Positions 44,896 to 56,251 of a stretch of 64,000 nucleotides of DNA are shown here, piece after piece (position 1 is the stretch's first letter; each line of letters starts with the position of its first letter). The notes under the pieces were generated by a model. It was not told the origin of the DNA. It was given only the letters and a program-made list of their open reading frames with translations, and ran no database searches. Made by a program: the position numbers and the translations under genes. Origin of the DNA: Adineta vaga (Eukaryota; Rotifera); contig CP075493.1 of assembly GCA_021613535.1 (NCBI GenBank), positions 11,656,001 to 11,720,000 on the forward strand. The letters are read 5' to 3'.

Positions 44896-47800
44896 TCAAT
44901 TGTTATTAAAACGTTCACGTATTCGTCGAACTGTTCGTTCGATGACATCATTGAATTCCTTCTTATATATTTTTGATGGCAATACAAAGACGATGAATGT
45001 TGCCATTGATGGTAAAAATGAAATTAAATAAGCAAGTAGAAATAACCAAGAATTTCGAGGTGATTTCATACAACCAGTGATAAATGAAATAATTAAACGT
45101 GGTAAAGCTAATAGGATCAATGCACATGATGTAATCAGATGATGTGTATGCTGTTTGAATTGTAGTTGAAAATGTTGTTTAAATGTTAATTTTGGTTGAA
45201 TAGTTGCACGAGAACGAGCCATGGATATAATAATAAGAAAAATTGAAATAATATTGATTGTAAATGGTGTAAGAAAATGAAAGAGATTAATAAATGAATT
45301 ATAAATATTTATTGAAGATGGATATTGAATTAAACACCATGTTCGTTTTTCATCAATATCAATATCATCTTCTAATTTGCGATAAAGTGGAATATGAATA
45401 TGTGTTAATATTGTGAATAAAATAATACTAAAACTAATCCATTTAGCTAATTGTTTACTTTTTGATTTATTAAATTTAACACTTTTTATGACAGTAAATA
45501 CTCGTTCGATTGAAACACTTCCATAAAGCCAATCATTTGACGTTAATGTTACTTGAATAAACATATCTAAGAATTGACAACTAAAATTCAACCATGATCG
45601 ATTTGTTAGAAGATTCATTTGAGAAAAGATCAATTGCACACATTTCATAACTAAGAAACTTATTAAAATGATGGAAATCCATGAAGAAATAAATAAATAT
45701 ATACCACAACCAACCGCTTGTGTTTTCTTTCTATAAAATGTCAAAACTGATAGAATTACATTAATTAAACCACCGATAAACATTAAAACGATAATGACAA
45801 TAGTTAATTTAACAATAAATGGTTGTTTAGATAATGAAAGATTTGGTTTAATATGATAACCAAGAATATAATCGAGTGATAAAACAAAACCTTTTGTTGA
45901 AAATTGACATTTGGCTCCATAATAACAATCATCACAAGAACATATTCGTGAACTAGGACATGTAACATTATCTTGAAAACATTGACCGCCATTTTCACAA
46001 GGATTTTCATCTTGACAATCATATTTAATTGTACGATTAAATGTAAAACAATTCGAAAAACGATCTTGATCACATATACACATGTAATTTTCATCATAGA
46101 AACACATTACTTTGAAATTTTGTCGACATAAATATGGATAATATTTAATACGATGATATCTAGAATACGATCGTAGAGTTTGATTAAATAATTCATTTAT
46201 TGACAAACATCGTTGATTTATTCTTAATTGATTTTGAATATGTTCTGATTCAATAAATTTTTCTCTTAATACGACTACATAATACATTTTATTGATTAAT
46301 TCAACAAGAAGAATATGATACGATTGTGCAACCAATAGAGTTATGGAATCTTCATTGTATTTCACCTTTCTCAATATTGTTGTTCGTTGATGTGCTCTTG
46401 TTTCAAATGCAGTAATATAATGAAAATAGATCATTTTTGTTTCTCCAATAATTTCGTCAGTTAATTCAATATCAATACGACTTTTGTTGTATTCACATTT
46501 TTCTCCATGAAAATTTTCTTTGCATAAACATATAAATTGTTTCATATTAAAACGATCATCCAATGGTACAGAAATTCCATTATTTTCACATGTATGATTG
46601 ACGAGATGTTTTAAATAACATTTTGAACCAAATTTATCAATCGGACAGACACATATCGACGATGTGTAACAGAAGGAATCGGATGAACAGGAACAATGAT
46701 GTGAAGTTTCACATTGGGGACCTGAATAACCTTGATTACATTGACAAAAATATGATGTATTTGTATTAATATATTGTACACATTGACCATGGTGACCACA
46801 AAAGAGTGAACAAGATTTCGATTGTGGATTATCTGGAACAAATAATTGAGTTGCAATACGATTAACTGGTAAGAATTGAAAAGGAATTGGTAAATACCAA
46901 CTTGCCCAATAAGTTAACGTAATTTTATCATAAATATCAATATGAATTGAATAATTCGCTGAAGAATTTTTCGGTTGATCAGGATATAGAAGATATAGAT
47001 TAAATTTTTTGTCACAATCTTGTTTTGATATATAGATCATTTGTTCATAATACGATGATATTTTTCTTTGTTCATTCATAAGAAAAATCATGATTTGAAA
47101 TACAGGTGTTGAAAATTTATTCATACGATAGATCAATTGAAATGTTAAACTTACACGTTGATTTTGCCATTGACATCGTTCACCAAAATAACTTGGTGGA
47201 CAAAAACATTTTATTGTTTTATTAATGCTAAATCGAATAGATATTCCTCGATTACAATACCAAGATGTTGATGGTTCTAGGAAAATATACGGTACTTTTG
47301 GATTTGGGACAACTAGTCGAAGGGTATTGTTGTTGTTATTATGGGTCGTATTAATTGCTGGATAATTACTTAATTTTGATGTTTGTAGAAAACGTTTCTT
47401 TATAGGTTCTTCAGAAAATTTCGATACTAAAACGCATATATCTGTTGGAAAGAAATTATTCTCAACATAAGTTACTATCCTAAAAGCTGGTGGTAGTTGT
47501 GTTTGAAGTAAACAAACGCCGTTATCCTCTATAGGCAATGATGATTCATGAGATAGTAAATGTTTCGATGTAATACATTTTGTTTTATTCCAGAGGAAAT
47601 AATTTGTAGAATTTATATATGTATTACTAATAAGAGACAGTTTACGTTCGAATGTAGATGATAATGTTGTATGCCAGTAAAATTCTTTTAATTGAGAGAA
47701 TTTTGTACAATAATGATCGCCGAATCCAATTTCTGTAACACAAATATGTTCGTTGAGTGAACATTTGCTGTCGGGACAATTTAGTTCATCAATACCATTT

Positions 47801-49589
47801 AGACAATTCCAAACATGATTACATCGAACATATGGAGTATCACATGGCCATTGATTACAATGGGTTTCATCAGTATCATTCGAAAAATTTGTTCTTTTTA
47901 TATCATTATATTCATCACAGAATAAAGCAAAGGGAACATTTCCTTTCTGAATATCTCGTTCATATATAGTTAATTCATCTTCACCATTTTGACAATCATA
48001 ACGTTTATCTTCGAGAGCAATGAATGATAAACATTTATTTGTTTCAGATGAACAATGAAACCTCCATGTATCATTTAGTTGACATGCAGGATATAATTCA
48101 TCTTCGCGAAAATAACAATCAATCTCGCCATCGGCTAGGCGATGTTTTGAAATACATTTGAATGATTTCGGACAATGAAATAAAGACGAATCAGAACATG
48201 TCAGTTCTGATCCAATCGTTCTGCAACGTAAAATGAGATCTTTAAACATTTCAAATACAATAGAATGCCAAACGTCGATAGTTCCTTCGATTAATCGATT
48301 TCTTCGACAACAACTGAAACGATTATTAATTTGAAAGTCTTCTATACAGAATAACAGTGCAGGACATTGACTTGCATTAAAACAAAGTAAATCTGGCATA
48401 AGATCAATCTCAAAATCAGCAATTGATCGATTATTGAAATAAACAAACTGAAAAAAGCCAAAAAAAGTAGGATATTCAGGCCAAGCAAACCATTGTAATG
48501 AGCAATTTGTAGTAAAATTTATACAAAGATTATTTGTATCTGTTAATGAGACACGAAGTAGTCTATTGAGACGAAGTAAACAATAGACCATTTGTCGACA
48601 GTTCATATCGAGATATAATCTGTTGTCACAAACATCTCCGAGGACATGTAAAGTCCTCGATAATTATAAGGAAGTAATGCAAAATGAGGCAAGAATTGTT
48701 CAATATATGAACCATCACTACAAGAAAAATAATATCGATATCGATTTTGATATTCTTCACAACGAAATGTTGAAATTTCAAGACAATGAAATGGCTGCAG
48801 TGCATCCATAAATACAGACTTATATGTTTCATCTGAACCATCGAGACAATCTAAACTTGTTGCTCCATCATAAACATACGCAATAGGAATACATTGTCCA
48901 CCGAAATGACAACGATATTCATCATTTGCGCATTCATTCAGTTCTAATACTGGACAGAATTCTTCATCTTCACCGTTGAAACAATCTAGTTTTCCATCAC
49001 AAATTTCACGCCAATCGAGGCATACAGTTGACACACCACGATAACAATTAGTTACAAATGGATAACATGTACCAGCTAGAAACTCCTTTGTAAACGGCGG
49101 CGGTAGCCGATAATGAAACAGCGCATGAACAAGATCACTAAACATTAGTGTAGTATTATATAATAATTGATATTGACACGTAGAACCAAACCAAGGTGAT
49201 GAACAATTATAGAATATTTTACTCGAATTTTTACCATTGATTTCATAATCTTCAGCTATATCAACTGGCACAAACCATTCAAGTAATCGTGCACTTGTTA
49301 TATTCTTTCGATATAATTCAGTAAAAGTGACTTGATTTTCAATGTTTCCATGTAATGTCGATACTAAGAGTTTCTCTTCATCCATATCATGTTGCCGACA
49401 ATATGGAATTAGATTATAATTAGTTAGACGAGACACACCTTGATCTTCTGTATAATCTGATATATCAGTATACAAACAATCGTACTTGGTATGCGTTTCA
49501 TATCGATTATTCAGTTGATATAAAATATATCGAGCATCGACGAAGAAAAACAATAGAAAAAATATCACTAGTTGCGTGGTTGAGGACAT
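44896..49589 (-). CDS. LDLR-A/EGF-repeat 7TM receptor fusion, with one frameshift near 48.65 kb
   Basis: One gene in two frames: 49589-48650 (signal peptide, two LDLR class A repeats such as CDGKLDCFNGEDEEFC) and about 48655-44896 (three more LDLR-A-like repeats, EGF-like repeats such as CGHHGQC...CQCNQGYSGPQC, then a class-A-like 7TM domain and a basic tail). Around 48640-48665 the first frame goes astray, while the other frame reads VCDNRLYLDMNC, which completes the Cys pattern. A single-base indel therefore separates the parts; removing it gives about 1560 residues. LDLR-GPCR fusions occur in rotifers, molluscs and relatives of LGR/relaxin receptors. The helix-3 end reads ERV instead of DRY. 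Given 1236 clean codons after the break, a recent mutation or an assembly error are equally possible. Confidence 0.75.
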
Positions 49590-49992
49590 TTTTTATTAAA
49601 TTTAATGAGAAACTAATGTTTTTATATATACTAAAAGAAAATATGATGAACATATGTATTGGCCAAGTTTTGATAGAAAGGATAGATTTTAAAGGATTTA
49701 CGCACATTCATTTACAAAACTAATCTTTTTTTGCTGCCATTTATTACAAAGACGGAAGCTTGCTTTCCTCTCATATGTATATGCAGCAAAAAATTATATT
49801 ACATCTAGCATATGGTTAAACAGATTTGATAAGAAAATATGATAATTTCAATATCGAAGAACAATTTGAAATCATGCAAAACAAGTTCTTTCATACTGTT
49901 GTGTAATTACATAGATATCTATATAAAAGATATCGAGTGGACATAAACATTGCTAGTATTTATTCTGATTATCTACAACGAAGAAAACTTTC
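49590..49992. other. Divergent promoter region
   Basis: Shared by the LDLR/EGF receptor (TATATAAA on the minus strand near 49621) and the F-box gene (TATAAAAG at 49922-49929, about 64 nt before its ATG). Confidence 0.5.
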
Positions 49993-51210
49993 ATGTCAGC
50001 AACAAAACGACAGAAGATTGAAGCAAAGAATGTTGACTCAAGTACAACTTCCATGATGATTACAAAATTTGAACAATTACCAAATGAACTGCTCTTCAAA
50101 TGCTTTAATTATTTTTCTTTTGATCTATTATATGAAACATTCTTTGGTTTAAATCAACGTTTGAATACATTACTTCTATCGGATACAAATATTTATATTG
50201 ATTTGAATTTAATTAGAGATGAACATCTTCTAACTTTTTATTACAAATTACATCATTTTTTATCGCAAAGTAAAAATGATTCATTAGCAATGAGCAGTCA
50301 TGATGAAATTCGATTCAATTTAATAATGAAAAATAATTTATTTCAAGATCAATTTTTGAAATTGAAATCTATAGCATTGTGCAACATACATGCTGATTCT
50401 ATATACGATGCAATATTTGATGAAAGAATGGAGTTGTATAAAAGATTAGAACGATTGATTTTACATGAAGTTAGTGAAGAGGCAGAACATGGTTCTAGTA
50501 TAGGAAGTATGATGCAACAATTTTACTTGTTGTATTTTGTATGAGCTAGAAAAAGAAAGATATCTTTTGTAGGATTATGCAATCGATTGATATCTTCAAA
50601 AATGGAAGCATTAAAATTTTTAAATATCAATTTCAAACCATATCGATGTGGATGTGAAAACAATGTTCAATCAGGTTCTGATGATGTTAATTTAGAATTG
50701 GATAATCTATCAGGAAAAAGTCAATCATTTAGTAATTTAGAAACATTGATTATTGGAGGTAAAAAAATCTTCTCACTCAATTTATCTGACTGATTAGCTA
50801 CTTCAATAGATATTCCTGGAGAAGATGATGATTCATATACAAAAACTCGTTTATCGTTTCATACTTTGACCGAAGAAGTATTACCTCGTCTACCAAAATT
50901 AAAGAAACTATTTATAAATCTAATTCATTTTGATCAGGACATACATTTTCATTCAATGGGAGTATGTATCAATATCTATAATTTATAATTTATTTCTGTA
51001 TAATAGATTCATCGACCAACTGTTGGAAAGAAGACAATTGTGAAATTGAATTTGAATACAATCAAGATTTGGACCAAATCAGTACGAAATACTAAGAATA
51101 TGGATAATCCAAATAAGAAATTATTGAAAAATTTCTTTTTGAATTCGAAATTATCAGATGGGTCAACAATTGAAAAATTCTACATAAATAATGAAAATGT
51201 TCTGGCATAG
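49993..51210 (+). CDS. F-box protein, four exons
   Basis: Exons are 49993 to about 50497, 50573-50758, 50810-50961 and 51007-51210, giving about 348 residues. The end of exon 1 is uncertain: donors at 50492 or 50498 both keep phase 1. The F-box is FEQLPNELLFKCFNYFSFDLLYETFFGL after a short basic N-terminus (TKRQKIEAK). Leucine-rich units follow (LKSIALCNIHADS, SNLETLIIGG, LPRLPKLKKLFINL). It would act as an SCF substrate adaptor. If exon 1 is read straight through, a TGA appears at 50542, which is why an intron is invoked. Confidence 0.7.
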
Positions 51211-51540
51211 GATTGTATCAAATTTTATTAAATTTTTTCATGATCTTTTTTTTAAAATTATATATTCGTGTTGCTTTGTGTTTATAAGCATATTGCGTCG
51301 TTGAGCAAGCTTTGAAAAGATTTATTTAATCGAATGAATTAAAAAATATTAAAAAGATATCTTCTCTTTTCATCTGTTTTGTTATAGAATACTTATCTCG
51401 TATGATACGCAATGTTTTCAATAGATCAAACTCATGTTCGATGAAAAGTGCATATTTTGAAATTGACACTTTCAGTCCATTAGCAAAAACGAATACGATG
51501 TATACTAAAGAAAAATGTATTATTAATTAGTGCATTAGAG
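51211..51540. other. Intergenic spacer
   Basis: Nothing recognised between the F-box gene end and the end of the kelch pseudogene. Confidence 0.4.
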
Positions 51541-52497
51541 TTAGTACATTTCTGTAGTATTCATAGTGCCGCCGTTTTGACCGCCAGTAACTAATACTTT
51601 TCCATTTGTTAAAATAGACTGTGTATATCCTTCTCGTCAAGAATTCATACTGTCGGTAATGGTCCAAACTCCTGTTGACGGATCATATAATTCAGCACTA
51701 CTGAGAAGAGACGTGTTACTGAATCCTCCAGTAACTAAAACTTTTCCGTCGAATAAGACAGATGCTATGTGCTGAAATCGTTCAGTATTCATGCTGCCAG
51801 TAGATGTCCACGTTCCAGATAATGGATCGTACAATTCAGCGCTGCTATATCTAACGTAACCATCTGTTCCACCAGCAACTAGTACTTTTCCGTTGGATAA
51901 AATAGCTGCTGTGTGTAAATATCGTTTGTCATTCATACTACCAGTGACTGTCCAAGTTTCTGTTGATGGATCAAACAGCTCAGCACTATTAAGACCATAA
52001 CCTCCAACAACTAAAACGTTTCCATTTGCTAGCATGCTTGTTGTATGCCATAGTCGACGATCATTCATGTTGTCTATTGCCGTCCAGTTGCCCGTTGATG
52101 GATCGTACAGTTCAGGATTGCTTCTATAACGATTATTCAGTCAACCAGTAGCTAAAACTTTTCCATTTGATAAAACTGTTGTAAGGAACCAAGTTCGTGG
52201 AGTAATCATGCTTCCAGTAATTGTCCAGACTTCTGTTATCGGATCATACAATTCAGTGCTACTTTTCTCACTTGCTCCGTCACTTCCACCAGCAACTAAC
52301 ACTTTTCCATTTAGGAGTAAAGATGCTGAGTGCTGCATTCGTACAGTACTGGTGTTACCAGTAATTGTCCAAATTCCTGTTGATGGATCATACAACTCAG
52401 CGCTGTCAAAATTACCACTACTATCGGATCCACCAACAACCAGCACTTTCCCGTTTGTTAATACAGTTGCTGTGTGCCATGCATGTTTCTTATTCAT
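51541..52497 (-). pseudogene. Kelch-repeat propeller with two in-frame TGA codons
   Basis: On the minus strand from 52497 at least six kelch units follow each other in one frame, each of the form HTATVL.NGKVLVVGG, SAELYDPSTG.WT.TGSMN. TGA occurs at about 52141 (after VLATG) and at about 51638 (after MNS). The frame continues as good kelch sequence past both, to a TAA at 51541. No start with a signal peptide is present. The very regular repeats suggest a recent, bacterial-like galactose-oxidase/kelch protein that has lost function by point mutation. Confidence 0.75.
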
Positions 52498-52961
52498 TTT
52501 AGCAGCACTAAACCAGCCTAAATTTTACATATTACAATATTTAGACTGAAAGGCAATGTACTAAGAATATCAATGCTATCTCGAATTTTGAAAATTGACA
52601 GAACTCGACTAATACTGAATTTGTCATATAGCATGCAGAAATGGAATTTCTGGCAAAGATTAGACTTGTATAATTCTGTAGCTTTCAAAAATGAGAATAA
52701 GATGAATTCTCAAGAAATCTCTTTTTATCTCAAACACTATAGCTTCTCAATCAATCTAATCGTATGTGAATTAGAAATAGTGGTATTTCCACAAACTATT
52801 GCATAAGCATACTAAACAGTTAACTGTTTTAGCATTTTATAGTTTGGATATCTATAAAAAGCATATATTTCTCCTATTCTAAATAACTTCATCACATTCA
52901 AAAACTAATTACAAATTTTTAAGTCTTCGTAAAAAGGAATGTAGAGAACTCGAGCCCCACG
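52498..52961. other. Intergenic spacer
   Basis: A TATAAAAA near 52853 may serve the small gene fragment starting at 52962. No other feature. Confidence 0.35.
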
Positions 52962-53080
52962 ATGTCGACAGTTTTGATCGGAATCAACATTTTCTCATCA
53001 ATCATTTTAATATTAGTCGGCTCATCTCAGAGTTGCCAAAAGAATATTGATCTGTATGGTACTGAGACTACTTCCTTTTT
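52962..53080 (+). pseudogene. 5' fragment of a secreted-protein gene, cut by a MITE
   Basis: MSTVLIGINIFSSIILILVG is a good signal peptide, followed by SSQSCQKNIDLYG. The frame then runs into the inverted-repeat element at about 53067-53248 and stops inside it. No continuation is seen on the far side. Confidence 0.4.
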
Positions 53081-53248
53081 CGCGATGTTGCACATTCCGG
53101 AATCAGTTCCAACCAATTCCTGGAATTCCCTTACCGCTCTAATTACCGAATAAACTGGGTACCGACCGAATTCCGGCAAAGCGTGGGAAATGGTTCCTAG
53201 GCTGAAACTGATTCCGGAATGTTCAACATCGCGGAATAGGATGAGTGC
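53067..53248. mobile_element. MITE-like element with 28-bp or longer terminal inverted repeats
   Basis: The left end carries CGCGATGTTGCACATTCCGG, then AATCAGTT, at 53081-53108. The right end carries its reverse complement at 53206-53233 with a single mismatch (A for C). Weaker matching extends outward on both sides, giving an element of about 180 bp with no coding capacity. The internal part also has short palindromes (CCGGAAT). The class is not assignable and I see no clear target-site duplication. Confidence 0.7.
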
Positions 53249-53264
53249 TTCGTTAGTCACGAAT

Positions 53265-53637
53265 TTATATAAAATTGTTTATACCTGATTTACAGAAGTT
53301 TGACCATGACAATGGTAAGCATATAGCTTTCTGTAAACAACATGAATTGATTATACATATAGATGTATTTAACGCACAAGTATTTGATAGATTGTCACAT
53401 GGTTCCACAATATCACATAAAACACCAGGTGCACAATAACTGGTATTATTGAGTGTACGATATTCGAAACATGGTGTTAATGAAGTACGACAACTACTAT
53501 TATCACTTAAGCCTACTCGACATTGTAATAAAGAACAGTTTGATAGGAGATTTCGTGTTGAATGGGATGCTACCGACAACGAAAACTGAACAGTGTCATT
53601 ATTTTGATTACAATAATAGTTCGTTGGTTCTGTGGTT
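53265..53637 (-). pseudogene. Isolated Cys-rich exon
   Basis: An open minus-strand stretch from a plausible acceptor at 53637 (TTCGTAG before GTCAAACC) to a plausible donor after CKSG (GTATAA). It codes Cys-rich ectodomain sequence (NCSLLQCRVGLSD, CSCRTSL-type spacing, CALNTSICIINSCCLQ). Neighbouring exons were not found and the MITE lies just beyond, so it is probably a stranded exon of a decayed membrane-protein gene. Confidence 0.4.
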
Positions 53638-54136
53638 TGACCTACGAATTAAGTATATCATGGTGAAATCAAATAAAAATCTCAACTACGCACTGTTTGT
53701 CGATGGCAGCAACGTACTAAAAAGCAAGCTGATTAGAATCTGCATTTTATATTGTGATAGTAACGTAAATGAAATGATAGACCAAATATTTTACTTCCAC
53801 TTTCCTAAATACATAGGTAGTTGTTTGTTTCTATTTGACGAACATCAATGTTTCTTTCAATTCTTCTGTACATCTTTTTAGCTAAAATAATTCAATACGC
53901 AAATTGCATTAATAAACATATTGTCGCATGCTGAGAAATACCAGGGTGCTTTAAACAGTGAATTTTTAGTTTCTTTCCGACTGTCAGGCGTATGGCTATG
54001 AAAAGAAAACGCAATTTCGGCATGTACTTTTTGCATGAAGCATAAGACATGCAATTTTCCTTTCAAGAGGAAGTGACTAAATAAGCTGAAAATATCATGA
54101 ACCTTTCAACATTCCCGTCGCATAATAACATGCTTT

Positions 54137-54186
54137 TAGGGTGTGGTGTGGGTGTCGGTTGGAAGAAAATAACCACACCCACCCTT
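54137..54186. repeat. Dispersed G-strand/C-strand hairpin, third copy
   Basis: AGGGTGTGGTGTGGGTGTC faces CCACACCCACCCT across about 15 nt, the tightest of the three hairpins. Confidence 0.6.
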
Positions 54187-54380
54187 TCAAGCTTATCGAA
54201 TATCACCATTGAACAAAAGAACTTTCAGTCAATTGCAATTGGAATATAACCTGATCTGATGAAAAATACTTCTGCGTTATTTAATATTCCACGTGTGATG
54301 TATTTTTCATCCTCTACGAACGTTCGAGTTCGTAACATATACGATAAGTAAAAGAAAGTACTTATTTTTGAGTTTCTTAT

Positions 54381-54398
54381 CATCGTCGTCGTCGTCGC
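54381..54398 (+). repeat. (CGT)n trinucleotide run
   Basis: CATCGTCGTCGTCGTCGC, about five uninterrupted units. Confidence 0.7.
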
Positions 54399-54628
54399 AC
54401 TCACACTTTAAGAACGTTCGAAAATAATCATCGGAACCAAAGGAATATTGAATACATTTCAATCTTTTTCTTATCGTTCTTGTCTGTCTGACGACGTGCG
54501 CGCTGTAATCGAACGCGAAAAACAACATATCTGACGTCTGCCACTATGCTGTATATAAACTCATTTGAAAGAGTAAAAAATGCACACAATTTTTGATTGT
54601 CGGTTAATGTCATTGCAGTTGGGTAACA

Positions 54629-56139
54629 ATGATTATTTTAATTGAAAGTGTCATTTTGCTTTCCATTGTTTTATTGCTAATCTATTATTTCTATTGGAAA
54701 ACGAATGAAGATTTATCGATACCGTATGCTACATATGGAAGTTATCCGATCGTTGGACATTTATTTGGATTTATACGCGATCGAACTAAATTATTAATTG
54801 AGTGTCGTCAACGGTATGGTTCCTTTTTTCGAATAAAACTAGTGAATCAACGTTTTATTATGATATCATCACATATCGATTGGATGAAGATTGTTAAAAA
54901 TTCAGCATTTCAATTCATGGGTATTGAATTGGGAATAAAAATATTTGGATTTTCTTCTATTATTCAACGTAAGCATTAAGCTACTTGTAATAGTTTGGAA
55001 CGTATTGCTTTATTGTAGATCATTCGGAACTTGATGTGGAAACGCATCGTCTGTATATTCAACATTTAAAAAATCGAGATGGTTTACATCCAATGGTTGT
55101 TGAATTCGTTCGTCGAATGCGTAATTTGATGAAAACTGGCAAAGAATCATTTGAAAACAATCATTCTACGTCCAAATGGACGTCAACTGGTTTACTTGAA
55201 TTAAGTCATCGTATGCTTTTTCAACCATCAACTCTGGCTTTATTTGGGGATATTAATACATCTGTTTTAGAAAAACATTTTCGTTTATTTGACGATAAAT
55301 TTCATTATTTTTATCTTCCATTACCTCAATGGTTTTATTCTGGTTTTCTATCGAAAGAATCAAATGCACGTTCTCAGTTGAGCCAGTCATGGCAATATAA
55401 TCTTGATCCAACAAATGCATCTATGTTTTATCAAGACCGTTTGGAACTCTATGCGAATCATTCCGAATGGCTTTCAGATGAAGAAAGTGGAAAGTATAAA
55501 ACAGCTTTTTTTTGGGCATCACTTGGTAATACAATTCCAGGTGTATTTTGGTCACTATTCTATATTTTACGAGATCCTAAAGCTCTCGTAACTATTCAAG
55601 AAGAAATTAATACGCATCTACCATTTATACCCTTAGATAATACTGATTCTCAATCGGCATATTGGACACCAGAACAATTAGATTCATGTATTTATCTAGA
55701 AAGTGCAATTAATGAAACTATTCGATTAGTAGGCGCAATTTTTATGACAAGAAAGTGTTGCCGAGACACACAAATTACCTTAGAAGATGGACATAAGATT
55801 AACATCAAAGCAGGTGAAGATCTTGCATGGTATGGTGGTGCAAGTCATATCGATGAAAATCTCTTTCCACATGCAACTCAGTTTATTTTTGATCGATTTT
55901 TAAATAAAAAAGTCGAAACTGTACCTGGTTATATGCCATTTGGTGGTGGGAAAAGTATTTGTCCTGGCCGATTTTTTGTACGATACGAAATCAAAACATG
56001 TGTCGCTATGCTCCTACGTTATATGGAATATAAACTTGATGATATCCAAACAATACCAAATCAAAAACTATCTCGTATTGGTGTTGGAATTGCACCACCT
56101 AATCATGATATACCCATTATGTATCGATATAAAATATAA
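54629..56139 (+). CDS. Cytochrome P450 of the CYP7/CYP8 type
   Basis: Exons are 54629-54968 and 55019-56139, phase-1 join, giving 486 residues. An N-terminal anchor helix (VILLSIVLLLIYYFYW) puts it on the ER. A Pro-rich hinge precedes YPIVGHLFGF. The I-helix reads FWASLGNTIPGVFWSLFY, lacking the usual acid-Thr pair, as in CYP7A and CYP8 enzymes. The ExxR motif is ETIRL and the heme-binding loop FGGGKSICPGR (Cys near 428). CYP7/8 relatives hydroxylate sterols and bile-acid precursors or isomerise prostaglandin endoperoxides; the substrate here is not determinable. Confidence 0.85.
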
Positions 56140-56251
56140 CTCTACAGTATAGATCGATAAGCATTTTCATATATATTTTTTTTCAAATCAGACAAAATAT
56201 AACTAATAACTAACGACAACAGAGTGAGAAAGAGTCAGAGATAATGTTGTT

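Larger units (their letters stand above)
53882..54628. other. Intergenic with hairpin, CGT run and P450 promoter
   Basis: Contains the third G-strand/C-strand element at 54137-54186, a CGT/GTC trinucleotide run at 54381-54398, and TATATAAA at 54552-54559, about 70 nt before the P450 start. Confidence 0.5.

Noticed and set aside
48603-48606. Two separate overlapping genes (4-nt ATGA overlap) on the minus strand
   Set aside because: The overlap looks like translational coupling, but the Cys pattern and repeats run straight across, so it is one frameshifted gene.
50498-50572. A 34-nt intron (50539-50572) in the F-box gene
   Set aside because: It is shorter than other introns here and gives the wrong phase; the longer intron from 50492 or 50498 keeps the frame.
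52962-53153. A 63-residue secreted protein ending inside the MITE
   Set aside because: The second half of the frame is transposon inverted repeat, so the apparent C-terminus is not original coding sequence.
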